In this document: positions 1 to 7,926 of the stretch, in pieces
How positions within the stretch are numbered: position 1 is the first letter of the stretch
Layout of the letters: each line of letters starts with the position of its first letter
Origin: Phycisphaerae bacterium
GTDB lineage: Bacteria; Planctomycetota; Phycisphaerae; Tepidisphaerales; Tepidisphaeraceae
Reading direction: 5' to 3'
NCBI GenBank assembly: GCA_014380825.1
Contig: JACMJD010000624.1
Coordinates: 1-8,653, forward strand
Length of the DNA: 8,653 nt
The notes under the pieces: model-generated
What the model saw: only the letters and a program-made list of their open reading frames with translations
Database searches by the model: none
Told to the model about the DNA's origin: nothing
Made by a program: the position numbers and the translations under genes

Positions 1-2
1 AA

Positions 3-107
3 GCCTTCAGCCGCGCGCGCGTCGTGACGTACCAGCAGCTTGGCCAGCAAAACCGCACCGAATGAGGCGGCATCGCAATCCCCGAAGACACCGCGAACGG
101 CCGGCAA
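3..107 (+). pseudogene. addB: Upstream in-frame part of addB, interrupted by TGA
   Basis: This stretch is in the same frame as the long addB frame that follows. Read from position 3 it gives AFSRARVVTYQQLGQQNRTE, then TGA at 62-64, then GGIAIPEDTANGRQ running directly into the methionine at 108. The first residues (FSRAR followed by a Gln-Leu pair about ten residues before a Gly-Gly) resemble the family pattern FSRARVLSFQRLAW..ETGG. The part after the stop continues that pattern into GRQMVLGRLL. AddB similarity therefore lies on both sides of the stop with no net length change. The four residues before the stop (NRTE) fit the family less well, so local substitutions or base-calling errors near a contig edge are plausible. 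The N-terminal residues before this point, including the usual P-loop region, lie outside the window. Family recall is from memory; no alignment was run. Confidence 0.6.
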
Positions 108-3100
108 ATGGTGCTTGGGCGTCTGCTTCGGAAACATCGCGACGAACTGAAATTCTTTCGCTCCGTCGCGCACCAAACCGGACTTGCCGCCGAGCTGGAT
201 TCGACGTTTGCGGAATTCGAACGCAGCGGAAGAACTGTTCTGGATCTGAAGGAGCTCCAAGAGTCACTTGACGGCCCCGACACGAGCCTTCGACTTAAAG
301 TCCACGACCTTCATCTGCTCTACACGAAGTACACAGCATACCTCGGTCAGGAGCGACTCGATCCGCACCTGCGATTGCAGCAGGTTCTCAAATGCATTGG
401 CAGGGCCAATTCGCTTCGCGGCGCGACGGTGTATGTCGACAGCTTCTACGAGTTCACCGACTACGAGCGAAAGTTCCTGGCCGCCCTCGCAAAATCTGCG
501 GCGAGCGTCGACATCACACTGACGCTCGATCCGAACAGCTCAGTGCTGACAGATCCTCATCTGAATTGCGATGCGTTGGGAATGTTTCACCTGACTGAAG
601 AATCCTATCGCCGGTTGTGGCTGGCGATGAATGAAGTCGGCGCGGAGATCGAGCCGACCGTCACGCTACGAACCGTGAAACGATTCGCGTCCAAGCCGAT
701 CGCGCATCTGGAAGCATGTCTGTTCTCGCATCATCCGAAGCCATCGGAAGCATGCGAAGGAATCGAGCTGATCGAAACCCCCAATCGCCGCTCGGAAGTA
801 GATGCGGCCGCACGACAGATTCAACAACTTGTCGCGGGCAACATGCGTCTGCGCGACATCGCCGTGCTCGTGCGCGACATGGATGCGTATCACGAGCTGA
901 TCGACGCGAGCTTTCGCGAGCACGGCCTGCCGTGGTTCGTCGATCGCCGCCGCAGTGCGGCCCATCATCCGCTGATCCAGTTCACGCGTGTGCTGCCGAT
1001 CATCGCGATGCGCGATTTCGATCACGACGCGATGATGACCCTGCTGAAGTGCGGACTCGTGCCGCTCACATCGTTCGATGATGCCTCGTCGACGCTCGAC
1101 CTTGCGGACGCGCTGGAAAACTACGTGCTCACGCATCGAATCCGAGGCGCCGCGTGGATCGATGAGAAACCGTGGAGCTTTCGCGATCGCACGCTGTCTC
1201 GATCCACCGAAGATGAATCCGCCGCTCGTCCTGTCGCGGATGCAGCGACTCTCCACGCGCACCGAACCGCAGCACACATGGACGTGCTGCGTCGTCAACT
1301 TATCGCGCCCATCCAATCATTCATTGAGCTGATGCGCGGCGCTGCGAATTCTCCGGTCGCACTCAAGCAAATCGTGATCGCGCTGATCAAAACGTTCGAC
1401 GCTTGCCGCGTCGAAGAAGCGCTTTCGCGCTGGATCCGCACCGCGGACGCCGGCGACAAGCTTGGCGATCAATTCGAGCACCAGGCCGAGCACGCGCAGG
1501 TCTGGAACAACCTGATCGACCTGCTTGACCAGATGGCGGAACTGATGGGCGACGAGCTCGTCACCGCCGCGGATTTCACGGAGATCTTGGATTCGGGTTT
1601 GGAGTCGTTCGATCTCGCCCTCACGCCGCCGATGGTCGATCAGGTATTGGTCGGCTCAGTCGATCGCACGCGCACGCCGCCGGCGCTCAAAGCGGTGATC
1701 GTGATGGGTTTGAACGAAGGCGGCTTTCCGTGGTGCTCGAAGGAGAATTCGATTTTTGGCGACGCTGAGCGCCGCAAGCTAAGCGAGCGGCACCTGCCGA
1801 TCGATCCCGACACGCAGCGCCGACTGCTCGACGAGCGATTTCTCGCGTACATCGCGTTCACGCGATCGACCGAGCGCCTATGCCTGACACGCCCGCTGGC
1901 TGACGACGCGGGTCGGCCGCTGGCGCCGTCGTCGTTTTGGAATCTGCTGCGCGAAATCTTCCCGACGCTCGTGCCTCGCCAAGTCTCGCGCGATGCTGAA
2001 CGCGCCATCGATTGCATCGGCACGCCGCGGCAGCTTGCGGCGTCCCTGCTTCGCTGGGCGCGGTCTGATTCGGACACATCCGATGCCTGGGCTGCGCTGT
2101 ATCAGAAATTCGCGACGCATCCACTTGAAGCGGATTCGATCGATGTCATGCGAAGTCGCGCATGGCGCGCATTGAGTTATCGCAATGACGCTGCGCTCAC
2201 ACCAGACATCGCGATCAAGCTCGCGGCCACACCGCTTCGCGCAAGTGTTTCACGAATGGAGTCGTTCGCGAATTGTCCGTTCAAGCACTTCGTTCGATAT
2301 GGACTGAAGCTGGAGCAGCGCGATGAGCAGGATGTGACCGATCTGGATCTGGGCAACGCGTATCACCACATCCTTGAAAATCTCGTGCGCGAGATGGTGA
2401 AGCAGCGGACGGATTTTGTTACCGCGCCGCAGGAATTCACGGATGACAAGATCAAGTCCTTGGCACAACAGATCGGGCAGTCGCTGCGAAACGAGGTGCT
2501 GTTGAGCAACGCGCGGAATCAGTATCTGCTCGAACACGTCGAGCGCACGCTTGGGCAGGTGATCAATTCTCAGCGTGAGGCGGCCAAGCGCGGGAAGTTC
2601 AAGCCGTGGAAGACGGAATTGGGATTTGGAATCCAGTCCGATGGCGCGGATTCGGTGCCGGCATATCCGTTGACGACGCCAAGTGGGAAAAAAGTGGAGT
2701 TGTACGGCAAGATCGATCGCGTCGATCTGATCGAAGAGCAGGCCGCGTTTGCGGTGATCGATTACAAGCTGAGCGGCAGCCGCCTGATGCTTGAATCGGT
2801 TTATCACGGCCTGTCGCTGCAACTGCTCACGTATCTGCTGGTGCTTCAAAAGTCGGCGAAGCACTTGGGCAAACCATCGCTCACACCGGCGGCGGCGTTT
2901 TACGTGAAGCTGTTGCGCACGCTGGAGGTGGTCGATCATCCGGATGAAGCGGAGTCGCCGGAGGAGCCGGCGTTTCATCTGAAGGAGAAACCGCGCGGTG
3001 TGTTTGATCAGAATTATCTCTCCGCGCTCGATGGCGAACTCACCGCGGGTAATTCGGAAGTTGTGCAAGTTTTTCTGAAGAAGGATGGCGGCGTTGGGAA

Positions 3101-3371
3101 AAAGTCGGATGCCGTCGAACCGGAAACCTTCGCCGGGCTGTTGCGACTGGTCGAACTGAGGCTTGGCGAGATTGCCGATCAGATTATCAACGGAGATATC
3201 CGGGTCGCGCCGTATCGCGTCGGCACCGCCACGCCGTGTCCGCGTTGCGATTATCGCAGCATCTGCCGGTTCGATCCGGCGCGTCAACCGTATCGCAAGC
3301 TCGAGCCGATCAATCGGGATGAGGTGATCGAAAAGGCGAACGAACTTGGCGGAGGCGCCGCACATGGCTGA
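108..3371 (+). CDS. addB: AddB, ATP-dependent helicase/deoxyribonuclease subunit B (N-terminally incomplete)
   Basis: Second subunit of the AddAB helicase-nuclease, which resects double-strand DNA ends for RecA-dependent repair in the cytoplasm. The 1087-residue frame shows a degenerate SF1 helicase core: a UvrD-C-like segment near residues 220-260, AVIVMGLNEGG at 529-539, and a motif-VI-like AYIAFTRSTERL at 580-591. The C-terminal RecB-family nuclease follows: GNAYHHIL (G749, H753), GKIDRVD (867-873), VIDYK (D885, K887) and QLLTY (905-909). Four cysteines, C723 (NCPFKHF), C1044, C1047 and C1053 (CPRC...C), match the iron-sulfur cluster that staples the nuclease domain in Bacillus subtilis AddB. 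Their spacing (321, 3, 6) is nearly the spacing I recall for that protein (C801, C1121, C1124, C1130), implying about 78 residues missing here. ATG 108 is the first start after the TGA at 62-64, but it lies inside a conserved family segment and has no clear ribosome binding site. It is therefore probably not the ancestral start. Confidence 0.9.
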   Translation: MVLGRLLRKHRDELKFFRSVAHQTGLAAELDSTFAEFERSGRTVLDLKELQESLDGPDTSLRLKVHDLHLLYTKYTAYLGQERLDPHLRLQQVLKCIGRANSLRGATVYVDSFYEFTDYERKFLAALAKSAASVDITLTLDPNSSVLTDPHLNCDALGMFHLTEESYRRLWLAMNEVGAEIEPTVTLRTVKRFASKPIAHLEACLFSHHPKPSEACEGIELIETPNRRSEVDAAARQIQQLVAGNMRLRDIAVLVRDMDAYHELIDASFREHGLPWFVDRRRSAAHHPLIQFTRVLPIIAMRDFDHDAMMTLLKCGLVPLTSFDDASSTLDLADALENYVLTHRIRGAAWIDEKPWSFRDRTLSRSTEDESAARPVADAATLHAHRTAAHMDVLRRQLIAPIQSFIELMRGAANSPVALKQIVIALIKTFDACRVEEALSRWIRTADAGDKLGDQFEHQAEHAQVWNNLIDLLDQMAELMGDELVTAADFTEILDSGLESFDLALTPPMVDQVLVGSVDRTRTPPALKAVIVMGLNEGGFPWCSKENSIFGDAERRKLSERHLPIDPDTQRRLLDERFLAYIAFTRSTERLCLTRPLADDAGRPLAPSSFWNLLREIFPTLVPRQVSRDAERAIDCIGTPRQLAASLLRWARSDSDTSDAWAALYQKFATHPLEADSIDVMRSRAWRALSYRNDAALTPDIAIKLAATPLRASVSRMESFANCPFKHFVRYGLKLEQRDEQDVTDLDLGNAYHHILENLVREMVKQRTDFVTAPQEFTDDKIKSLAQQIGQSLRNEVLLSNARNQYLLEHVERTLGQVINSQREAAKRGKFKPWKTELGFGIQSDGADSVPAYPLTTPSGKKVELYGKIDRVDLIEEQAAFAVIDYKLSGSRLMLESVYHGLSLQLLTYLLVLQKSAKHLGKPSLTPAAAFYVKLLRTLEVVDHPDEAESPEEPAFHLKEKPRGVFDQNYLSALDGELTAGNSEVVQVFLKKDGGVGKKSDAVEPETFAGLLRLVELRLGEIADQIINGDIRVAPYRVGTATPCPRCDYRSICRFDPARQPYRKLEPINRDEVIEKANELGGGAAHG
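3351..3355 (+). promoter_or_regulatory. Shine-Dalgarno site for addA
   Basis: GGAGG lies 8 nt before ATG 3364, inside the last codons of addB. It decides the addA start. The same frame can be extended upstream to a TTG at 3346, but that codon has only a weak AAGG about ten bases before it. The site's position inside addB fits translational coupling and matched synthesis of the two subunits. Confidence 0.75.
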
Positions 3372-6300
3372 GCCCGCTACACAATGGACCGAAGCGCAGA
3401 AGCGCGCGATCCACACCGTCGGACAAAGCATGCTCGTATCCGCGGCAGCGGGTTCAGGGAAGACTTCGGTGCTGGCCGAGCGGTGTGCGTATCTGGTGTG
3501 CGATGCACCGCCGCCGTTTCGATGCGAAGTGACTGAGTTGCTGGTCGTCACGTTCACCGAAGCCGCTGCCGCGGAGATGCGATCGCGCATCGCGGCCGCC
3601 CTTTACAAGAGGTATCAGCAATGCGACGACGCGCGGCTGGCGCATCAGCTCGCGTTGATCGACCGCGCGCAGATCAGCACGATCCACAGCTTCTGCACGC
3701 GCGTGCTGCGTCAGAACTTTCACCTCCTGGGGCTCGATCCGAATTTCCAGATGCTGTCCGAAGAAGAAGGCACCCTGCTTCGCAGCGAAATCGCCCGCGA
3801 GATCTTCGCCAGGCACTACGAATCCGACGACAGCGCCGCTTTCGCCCGCCTCATCGATCGTTATGGCGATGGCCGCGATGAATCGCTGCGGTATCGCGTG
3901 ATCCGCATTCACGCGCTGCTCGGAAGTCTGGTTGATCCAACTGGCTGGATTGAAAAGTCTCGCGCCCGCCTGCTCGATGCGGCCGAGAAACCGATGAAGC
4001 AATCGGCGCTGGGGGGCGCGGTGCTTCGACGGGTGCAGTCGGAACTTGCCATCATCGTTGAGCGGCTCGTCAAGGTCATCACGCAATTTCAATCGTCGCG
4101 ACGGCTGGAGAAATATCAGGAGTACGCGACGGAAATCCTGGCGCACGCGCAGAATTGGCAAGATGCGTTCAATGCCCGCGGCATTGATGGGCTGGCGCTC
4201 GCGGCGAAGGATTTCGCACTCGGGCGCATGCCCACCGTCAAAGATTTGAGCGCCGCGGAGGAAACATTGAAGGCGGAGATGGTCGCCGTTCGCGACATGA
4301 TGAAGGAAGGCGATCTGCATAACCTCTGCCGCTTCAGCGAAGCAGAGTGGCGCGACGGCATGCGCAAGACCATCGAACCGGCCAACATGTTGCTGGATCT
4401 CGTAGACGAATTCGATCGACGATATCGCGGCGCGAAGGACGAGCAACGCGTGCTGGATTTCGTCGACCTGGAACAGCTCGCGCTTCGGGTGCTGCAAGAT
4501 CCGAACATCGCGCGCGGATATCAGCAACAGTTCGCGCACGTGCTGGTGGATGAATATCAGGATGTGAACGAGTTGCAGGACGTAATCCTCACGTTGGTTA
4601 GTCGCGAGAAGAGCGAAGACGGACAGAACTCAAACTTCTTCTGCGTAGGGGATGTGAAGCAAAGCATTTATCGGTTTCGTTTGGCGGAGCCGAAACGCTT
4701 CCTCGATCGTTACCAAGCATTTCGAGGACCCACCGCCACGGCCGCCCAGAGCGTACCCGCGCCGGGCGGCATCGCCGCGACACCCGGACAAGTCATCGAC
4801 CTCCAAACCAACTTCCGCTCTCGCGCCCCACTCCTCGACACGCTCAACGGAATCTTCGCGCGCCTCATGACAGCCGAGAGCGCCGAGCTGCTCTACGACG
4901 ATTCGCACCAACTTCGCGCTCCCGATGAATCTCCGTACGTCTCCAGCGCCACGACCGTTGCTCATGTTGAATTGCACCTGCTGAGCAAATCGAGCGAAGT
5001 CGAAACCGATGCCGACAATCCTCCCGATGAATCAATCGAGCTCGACCAGGCCGAGCGAGAAGCGACGTTCATCGCGGCTCGCATCGCGGAACTCACGGAC
5101 GGATTAGGTCAGCCACCGCTTCAGATACTCGCGAAATCGGAGACCGGCGATCTCGCGCGGCGCCCGCTGCGATACGGCGACATCGCGATCCTCCTGCGCT
5201 CGATGAAATTCAAGGCCGAGCACTTCGCCGATATCCTGCGGGCGCACGGCATCCCCGTTCACAGCGACAGCGGCGGCGGATTTTTCGCTGCGACCGAAGT
5301 GCAGGACATGCTGGCGTTGCTGAAGGTGCTGGACAATCAGCAGCAGGACATCCCGCTGGCCGCGGTGCTGCGCAGTCCGATCGCGGCCATCGCGACGCCC
5401 GAAAATGCACTGGCGAAGATTCGACTCGCGTATTCGAAGCGCGATGATCCCGTTCCGTTTCATCAGGCGGTCGTGCGCTATTCGCTCGACTATGACGATG
5501 ACCTGGCCGCGCGGTTGCGAGATTTTCTGAAGCAGATCGTCGAGTGGCGCGAGCTGGCGCATCGTCGACCGCTGGCGGAAGTGTTGTGGTTGATCTACGA
5601 CCGCAGCAGTTACCTCGCCTTCGTCGAGGGACTTGATGACGGCGCGCAGCGCGTCGCGAATCTGTTGTTACTTCACGAACACACGCGCAAGTTCGGCACG
5701 TTTCGTCGCCAGGGGCTGGGCCGATTTATGCGGTTCCTCGACACGCTGCGCGATGAGATCGACGATCTTGGCCAACCGTCGGTCGCCAGCGCCGCGGACG
5801 ATGCGGTGCGGATCATGAGCGTGCATCGATCGAAGGGCCTGGAGTTTCCGGTGGTGTTCGCGCCCGACCTGGGCAAGCGCCACAACCTTTCCGATTCGCG
5901 CGGCCGCATCCTCGTCGATCGCGAAGCGGGCATCGGATTGAGCGTGTGCGATGATCACAAGCGCATCCGATATCCATCTCTGGCAAGCACGATCGTGTCC
6001 GAGCGGCTGCGGAAACAGAGCCTCGCCGAGGAAATGCGCGTGCTGTACGTCGCAACGACGCGGGCGCGCGAGCGCCTGATCCTCGTCGGCACCTGCGCCG
6101 CCGACGCCAGCGAAAAGTGGTCGAATCAATGGAGCAATCACACTGGCCCGTTGCCCGCCGACGACCTGCTTCGTGGCAACTGCATGCTCGACTGGATCGG
6201 CCCGGCGCTGGCGTGCATGACGTCGGGCTTGAACGGCGCCAGTTACCAGATCACGACGCATGTGTCGGTCTCGACCGATGCACTCACGTTCGCACGACGA

Positions 6301-7134
6301 CCGGAGTTGAACGATCGACAGCGCGCCATCGCAGAGCTGAAGGTCGCAAGCAGCACGTTCGCGCCTGAAGTGATCGCGACGACAGATGACGTCTGGAATC
6401 GACTGACGCGCGAGTACCCGCATGCGGACCTGATGACGCTTCGCGCATCCACCTCGGTCACTGCGATCGCGCATGTTGAAACAGACGCGCAAACGCAAGC
6501 GTTTCTCGGCGAACTGGTGCGCGATGAGACTGACGCTCCGTTGATCGAGCGATCGCTGCGTCGTCCGCGCGTCGGTGCGGACGTGCTTGCGCCCACGCCG
6601 ATCGACATCGGAACCGCGACGCACCTGATGCTTCAGCACGTGAAGTTCGATCGGGCATGCACGATCGACGATCTAAATAACCAGCTCAATGAGCTGGTCA
6701 CGAAACGTATCCTGAATGAGAGCGTCAGCAAATCGATCGACCTTGGTGCGGTCGATTGGCTGGTCAACCAGACCCCGCTGGGCGCGACATTGCGCGAGAA
6801 CTTCACGTCGCTGGTCCGCGAAGCACCGATCAATTTCCCGAAGGCCGGCGATTGTGCCGCGCCGTTGGACCGCGTGATGGTCCGCGGACGAATCGATGCG
6901 CTGTTGTCGATCCCATTCAAGAAACCGCAGCGCGTGCTGGTAATAGATTTCAAAACCGACTCGATCAGCGGCGACGTAGACTCAGATGCGCGCACGAAGA
7001 TTTATCAGCGTCAACTTGATGAATACGCTCGCGCAATTCACAAGATGCTTGATTGTTCACTCATTGAAACGCATCTCGTGTATCTCAGAGCTCGAAAGAT
7101 TGTGTCAGGTCGTTCTCCGCTGAATGCCCATTGA
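3364..7134 (+). CDS. addA: AddA, ATP-dependent helicase/nuclease subunit A
   Basis: Motor and nuclease subunit of AddAB: an SF1A 3'-5' DNA translocase that unwinds from double-strand ends while its own nuclease and that of AddB cut the two strands. At 1256 residues it is close to the usual AddA length of about 1200-1250. Motifs in order: a Q-motif-like TQWTEAQKRAI near the N terminus; Walker A GSGKT at 30-34 (K33); VTFTEAAAAEM (Ia); STIHSF; DEYQD at 396-400 (II); GDVKQSIYRFR from 429 (III); TNFRSRAPLLD (IV); SVHRSKGLEFPVVF (V); YVATTRARERL with R900 (VI). The C-terminal nuclease has GTATH (G1083, H1087), GRID (1175-1178), VIDFKTD with D1195, K1197 and D1199, and QLDEY (1217-1221). No key residue is missing. 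ATG 3364 is chosen over TTG 3346 because of the GGAGG 8 nt upstream. The gene overlaps addB by 8 nt, the classic addB-addA order. An Ala/Pro-rich linker at residues 455-476 separates motifs III and IV. Confidence 0.95.
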   Translation: MAEPATQWTEAQKRAIHTVGQSMLVSAAAGSGKTSVLAERCAYLVCDAPPPFRCEVTELLVVTFTEAAAAEMRSRIAAALYKRYQQCDDARLAHQLALIDRAQISTIHSFCTRVLRQNFHLLGLDPNFQMLSEEEGTLLRSEIAREIFARHYESDDSAAFARLIDRYGDGRDESLRYRVIRIHALLGSLVDPTGWIEKSRARLLDAAEKPMKQSALGGAVLRRVQSELAIIVERLVKVITQFQSSRRLEKYQEYATEILAHAQNWQDAFNARGIDGLALAAKDFALGRMPTVKDLSAAEETLKAEMVAVRDMMKEGDLHNLCRFSEAEWRDGMRKTIEPANMLLDLVDEFDRRYRGAKDEQRVLDFVDLEQLALRVLQDPNIARGYQQQFAHVLVDEYQDVNELQDVILTLVSREKSEDGQNSNFFCVGDVKQSIYRFRLAEPKRFLDRYQAFRGPTATAAQSVPAPGGIAATPGQVIDLQTNFRSRAPLLDTLNGIFARLMTAESAELLYDDSHQLRAPDESPYVSSATTVAHVELHLLSKSSEVETDADNPPDESIELDQAEREATFIAARIAELTDGLGQPPLQILAKSETGDLARRPLRYGDIAILLRSMKFKAEHFADILRAHGIPVHSDSGGGFFAATEVQDMLALLKVLDNQQQDIPLAAVLRSPIAAIATPENALAKIRLAYSKRDDPVPFHQAVVRYSLDYDDDLAARLRDFLKQIVEWRELAHRRPLAEVLWLIYDRSSYLAFVEGLDDGAQRVANLLLLHEHTRKFGTFRRQGLGRFMRFLDTLRDEIDDLGQPSVASAADDAVRIMSVHRSKGLEFPVVFAPDLGKRHNLSDSRGRILVDREAGIGLSVCDDHKRIRYPSLASTIVSERLRKQSLAEEMRVLYVATTRARERLILVGTCAADASEKWSNQWSNHTGPLPADDLLRGNCMLDWIGPALACMTSGLNGASYQITTHVSVSTDALTFARRPELNDRQRAIAELKVASSTFAPEVIATTDDVWNRLTREYPHADLMTLRASTSVTAIAHVETDAQTQAFLGELVRDETDAPLIERSLRRPRVGADVLAPTPIDIGTATHLMLQHVKFDRACTIDDLNNQLNELVTKRILNESVSKSIDLGAVDWLVNQTPLGATLRENFTSLVREAPINFPKAGDCAAPLDRVMVRGRIDALLSIPFKKPQRVLVIDFKTDSISGDVDSDARTKIYQRQLDEYARAIHKMLDCSLIETHLVYLRARKIVSGRSPLNAH

Positions 7135-7191
7135 ACGCTCGAACTGCACTTCCCATTCTCCGCTCTCCTTCTTATGCTCGCGCCGCTGTAA

Positions 7192-7926
7192 ATGATCCGC
7201 TACACGCGAAACATTCTCGACTGGCTTGGCGAGCGCGGGTTCATCGTATTGATGGCGATGTTGATTGTCGTCGCCGGCACGTGGGGATTCATCGAACTGG
7301 CCGGTGAAGTAACCGAAGGCGAAACGCAGCAAGTGGACGAGCGCCTCGTCCGCGTGATGCGAAACCCAAACGATCCGGCGGATCCGGTCGGCCCGCGCTG
7401 GCTGGAGGAAGCCGGACGCGATGTCACCGCGTTGGGCGGCGTGCTCGTGCTGGCGCTGATGACGGCGACGGTGGTGGGCTATCTGTTCATCGACGGCAAG
7501 CGTCGCTCGGCACTCTTCGTATTGTTCGCAACCGCCGGGGGACTGATTCTGTCCACCGCGCTCAAGCACTTCTTTGATCGTCCGCGGCCAGGCGCTGTTC
7601 CACATCTCTCGTATGTCTACACGTCGAGTTTCCCCAGCGGCCACTCCATGCTATCCGCCGCCGTGTATCTCACGCTGGGCAGTTTGCTGATGCGATTTCA
7701 ACCGCGACGGCGGCTGAAGATTTATTTTCTGTTCGTCGCGACCGTGCTGACCGTGCTTGTCGGCATCAGTCGCGTGTACATGGGCGTACACTATCCAACC
7801 GACGTGCTGGCCGGATGGACGGCCGGACTGGTGTGGGCGCTGATTTGCTGGCTGGCGGCGCGAGCGCTGCAGATCCACCACGTCGTGGAGCGCGATTACG
7901 AGAGTCAACCGAAAACATCACCATGA
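7192..7926 (+). CDS. PAP2-family membrane phosphatase
   Basis: Integral membrane lipid or isoprenoid-phosphate phosphatase of the type-2 phosphatidic acid phosphatase (PAP2) superfamily, 244 residues. All three signature blocks are present: KHFFDRPRP (K125, R132, P133), PSGHS (148-152, H151) and SRVYMGVHYPTD (S193, R194, H200 nucleophile, D204). About six hydrophobic segments are visible, near residues 17-37, 80-98, 106-123, 154-168, 175-192 and 207-225. This is the usual PAP2 topology, with the active site at the membrane face. The substrate cannot be read from sequence; family members act on undecaprenyl diphosphate, phosphatidic acid or phosphatidylglycerophosphate. ATG 7192 is the first possible start because an in-frame TAA sits immediately before it (7189-7191). 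No good Shine-Dalgarno is visible, and the 57-nt gap after addA shows no convincing terminator or promoter. The stop overlaps the next start codon (ATGA at 7923-7926). Confidence 0.9.
   Translation: MIRYTRNILDWLGERGFIVLMAMLIVVAGTWGFIELAGEVTEGETQQVDERLVRVMRNPNDPADPVGPRWLEEAGRDVTALGGVLVLALMTATVVGYLFIDGKRRSALFVLFATAGGLILSTALKHFFDRPRPGAVPHLSYVYTSSFPSGHSMLSAAVYLTLGSLLMRFQPRRRLKIYFLFVATVLTVLVGISRVYMGVHYPTDVLAGWTAGLVWALICWLAARALQIHHVVERDYESQPKTSP

Noticed and set aside
62..64. Selenocysteine or other recoding of the addB TGA
   Set aside because: No catalytic Cys/Sec is expected at this AddB position, no obvious SECIS-like hairpin follows in the next bases, and other genes in the window use TGA as a true stop.
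3346..3363. Alternative TTG start for addA, adding six residues
   Set aside because: The GGAGG at 3351-3355 lies 8 nt before ATG 3364 and would be inside the coding region if TTG 3346 were used. The residues MAEP after ATG 3364 make a normal start.
2250..3590. A 446-codon open frame on the minus strand across the addB/addA boundary
   Set aside because: It lies opposite the conserved AddB nuclease and cysteine motifs and the AddA Walker A region. It is rich in Arg, Ile and His as expected from reverse reading of this codon usage, and shows no recognisable domain. Similar long minus-strand frames at 3454-4539 and 5668-6639 are rejected for the same reason.
6680..6698. Inverted repeat ACCAGCTC-AAT-GAGCTGGT inside addA
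   Set aside because: The 8-bp arms with a 3-nt loop could form a hairpin, but it lies deep inside coding sequence (NQLNELV), has no T-run and is not repeated elsewhere. Chance or codon constraint is sufficient.
108..7134. addB-addA as a novel defence or nuclease system
   Set aside because: All motifs, lengths and the gene order match standard AddAB. No associated unknown gene lies in the overlap or nearby, so nothing indicates a new system.
7135..7191. Possible promoter or terminator between addA and the PAP2 gene
   Set aside because: A TTGAAC at 7131 and a TATGCT at 7173 resemble promoter boxes, but they are about 36 nt apart. No stem-loop with a T-tract is visible. The region is pyrimidine-rich but otherwise featureless.
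7815..7922. Upstream extension of the GH42 frame to position 7815
   Set aside because: The extra 36 residues overlap the PAP2 C-terminus in another frame. GH42 proteins begin close to the YYPEQW segment, which places the start at ATG 7923.
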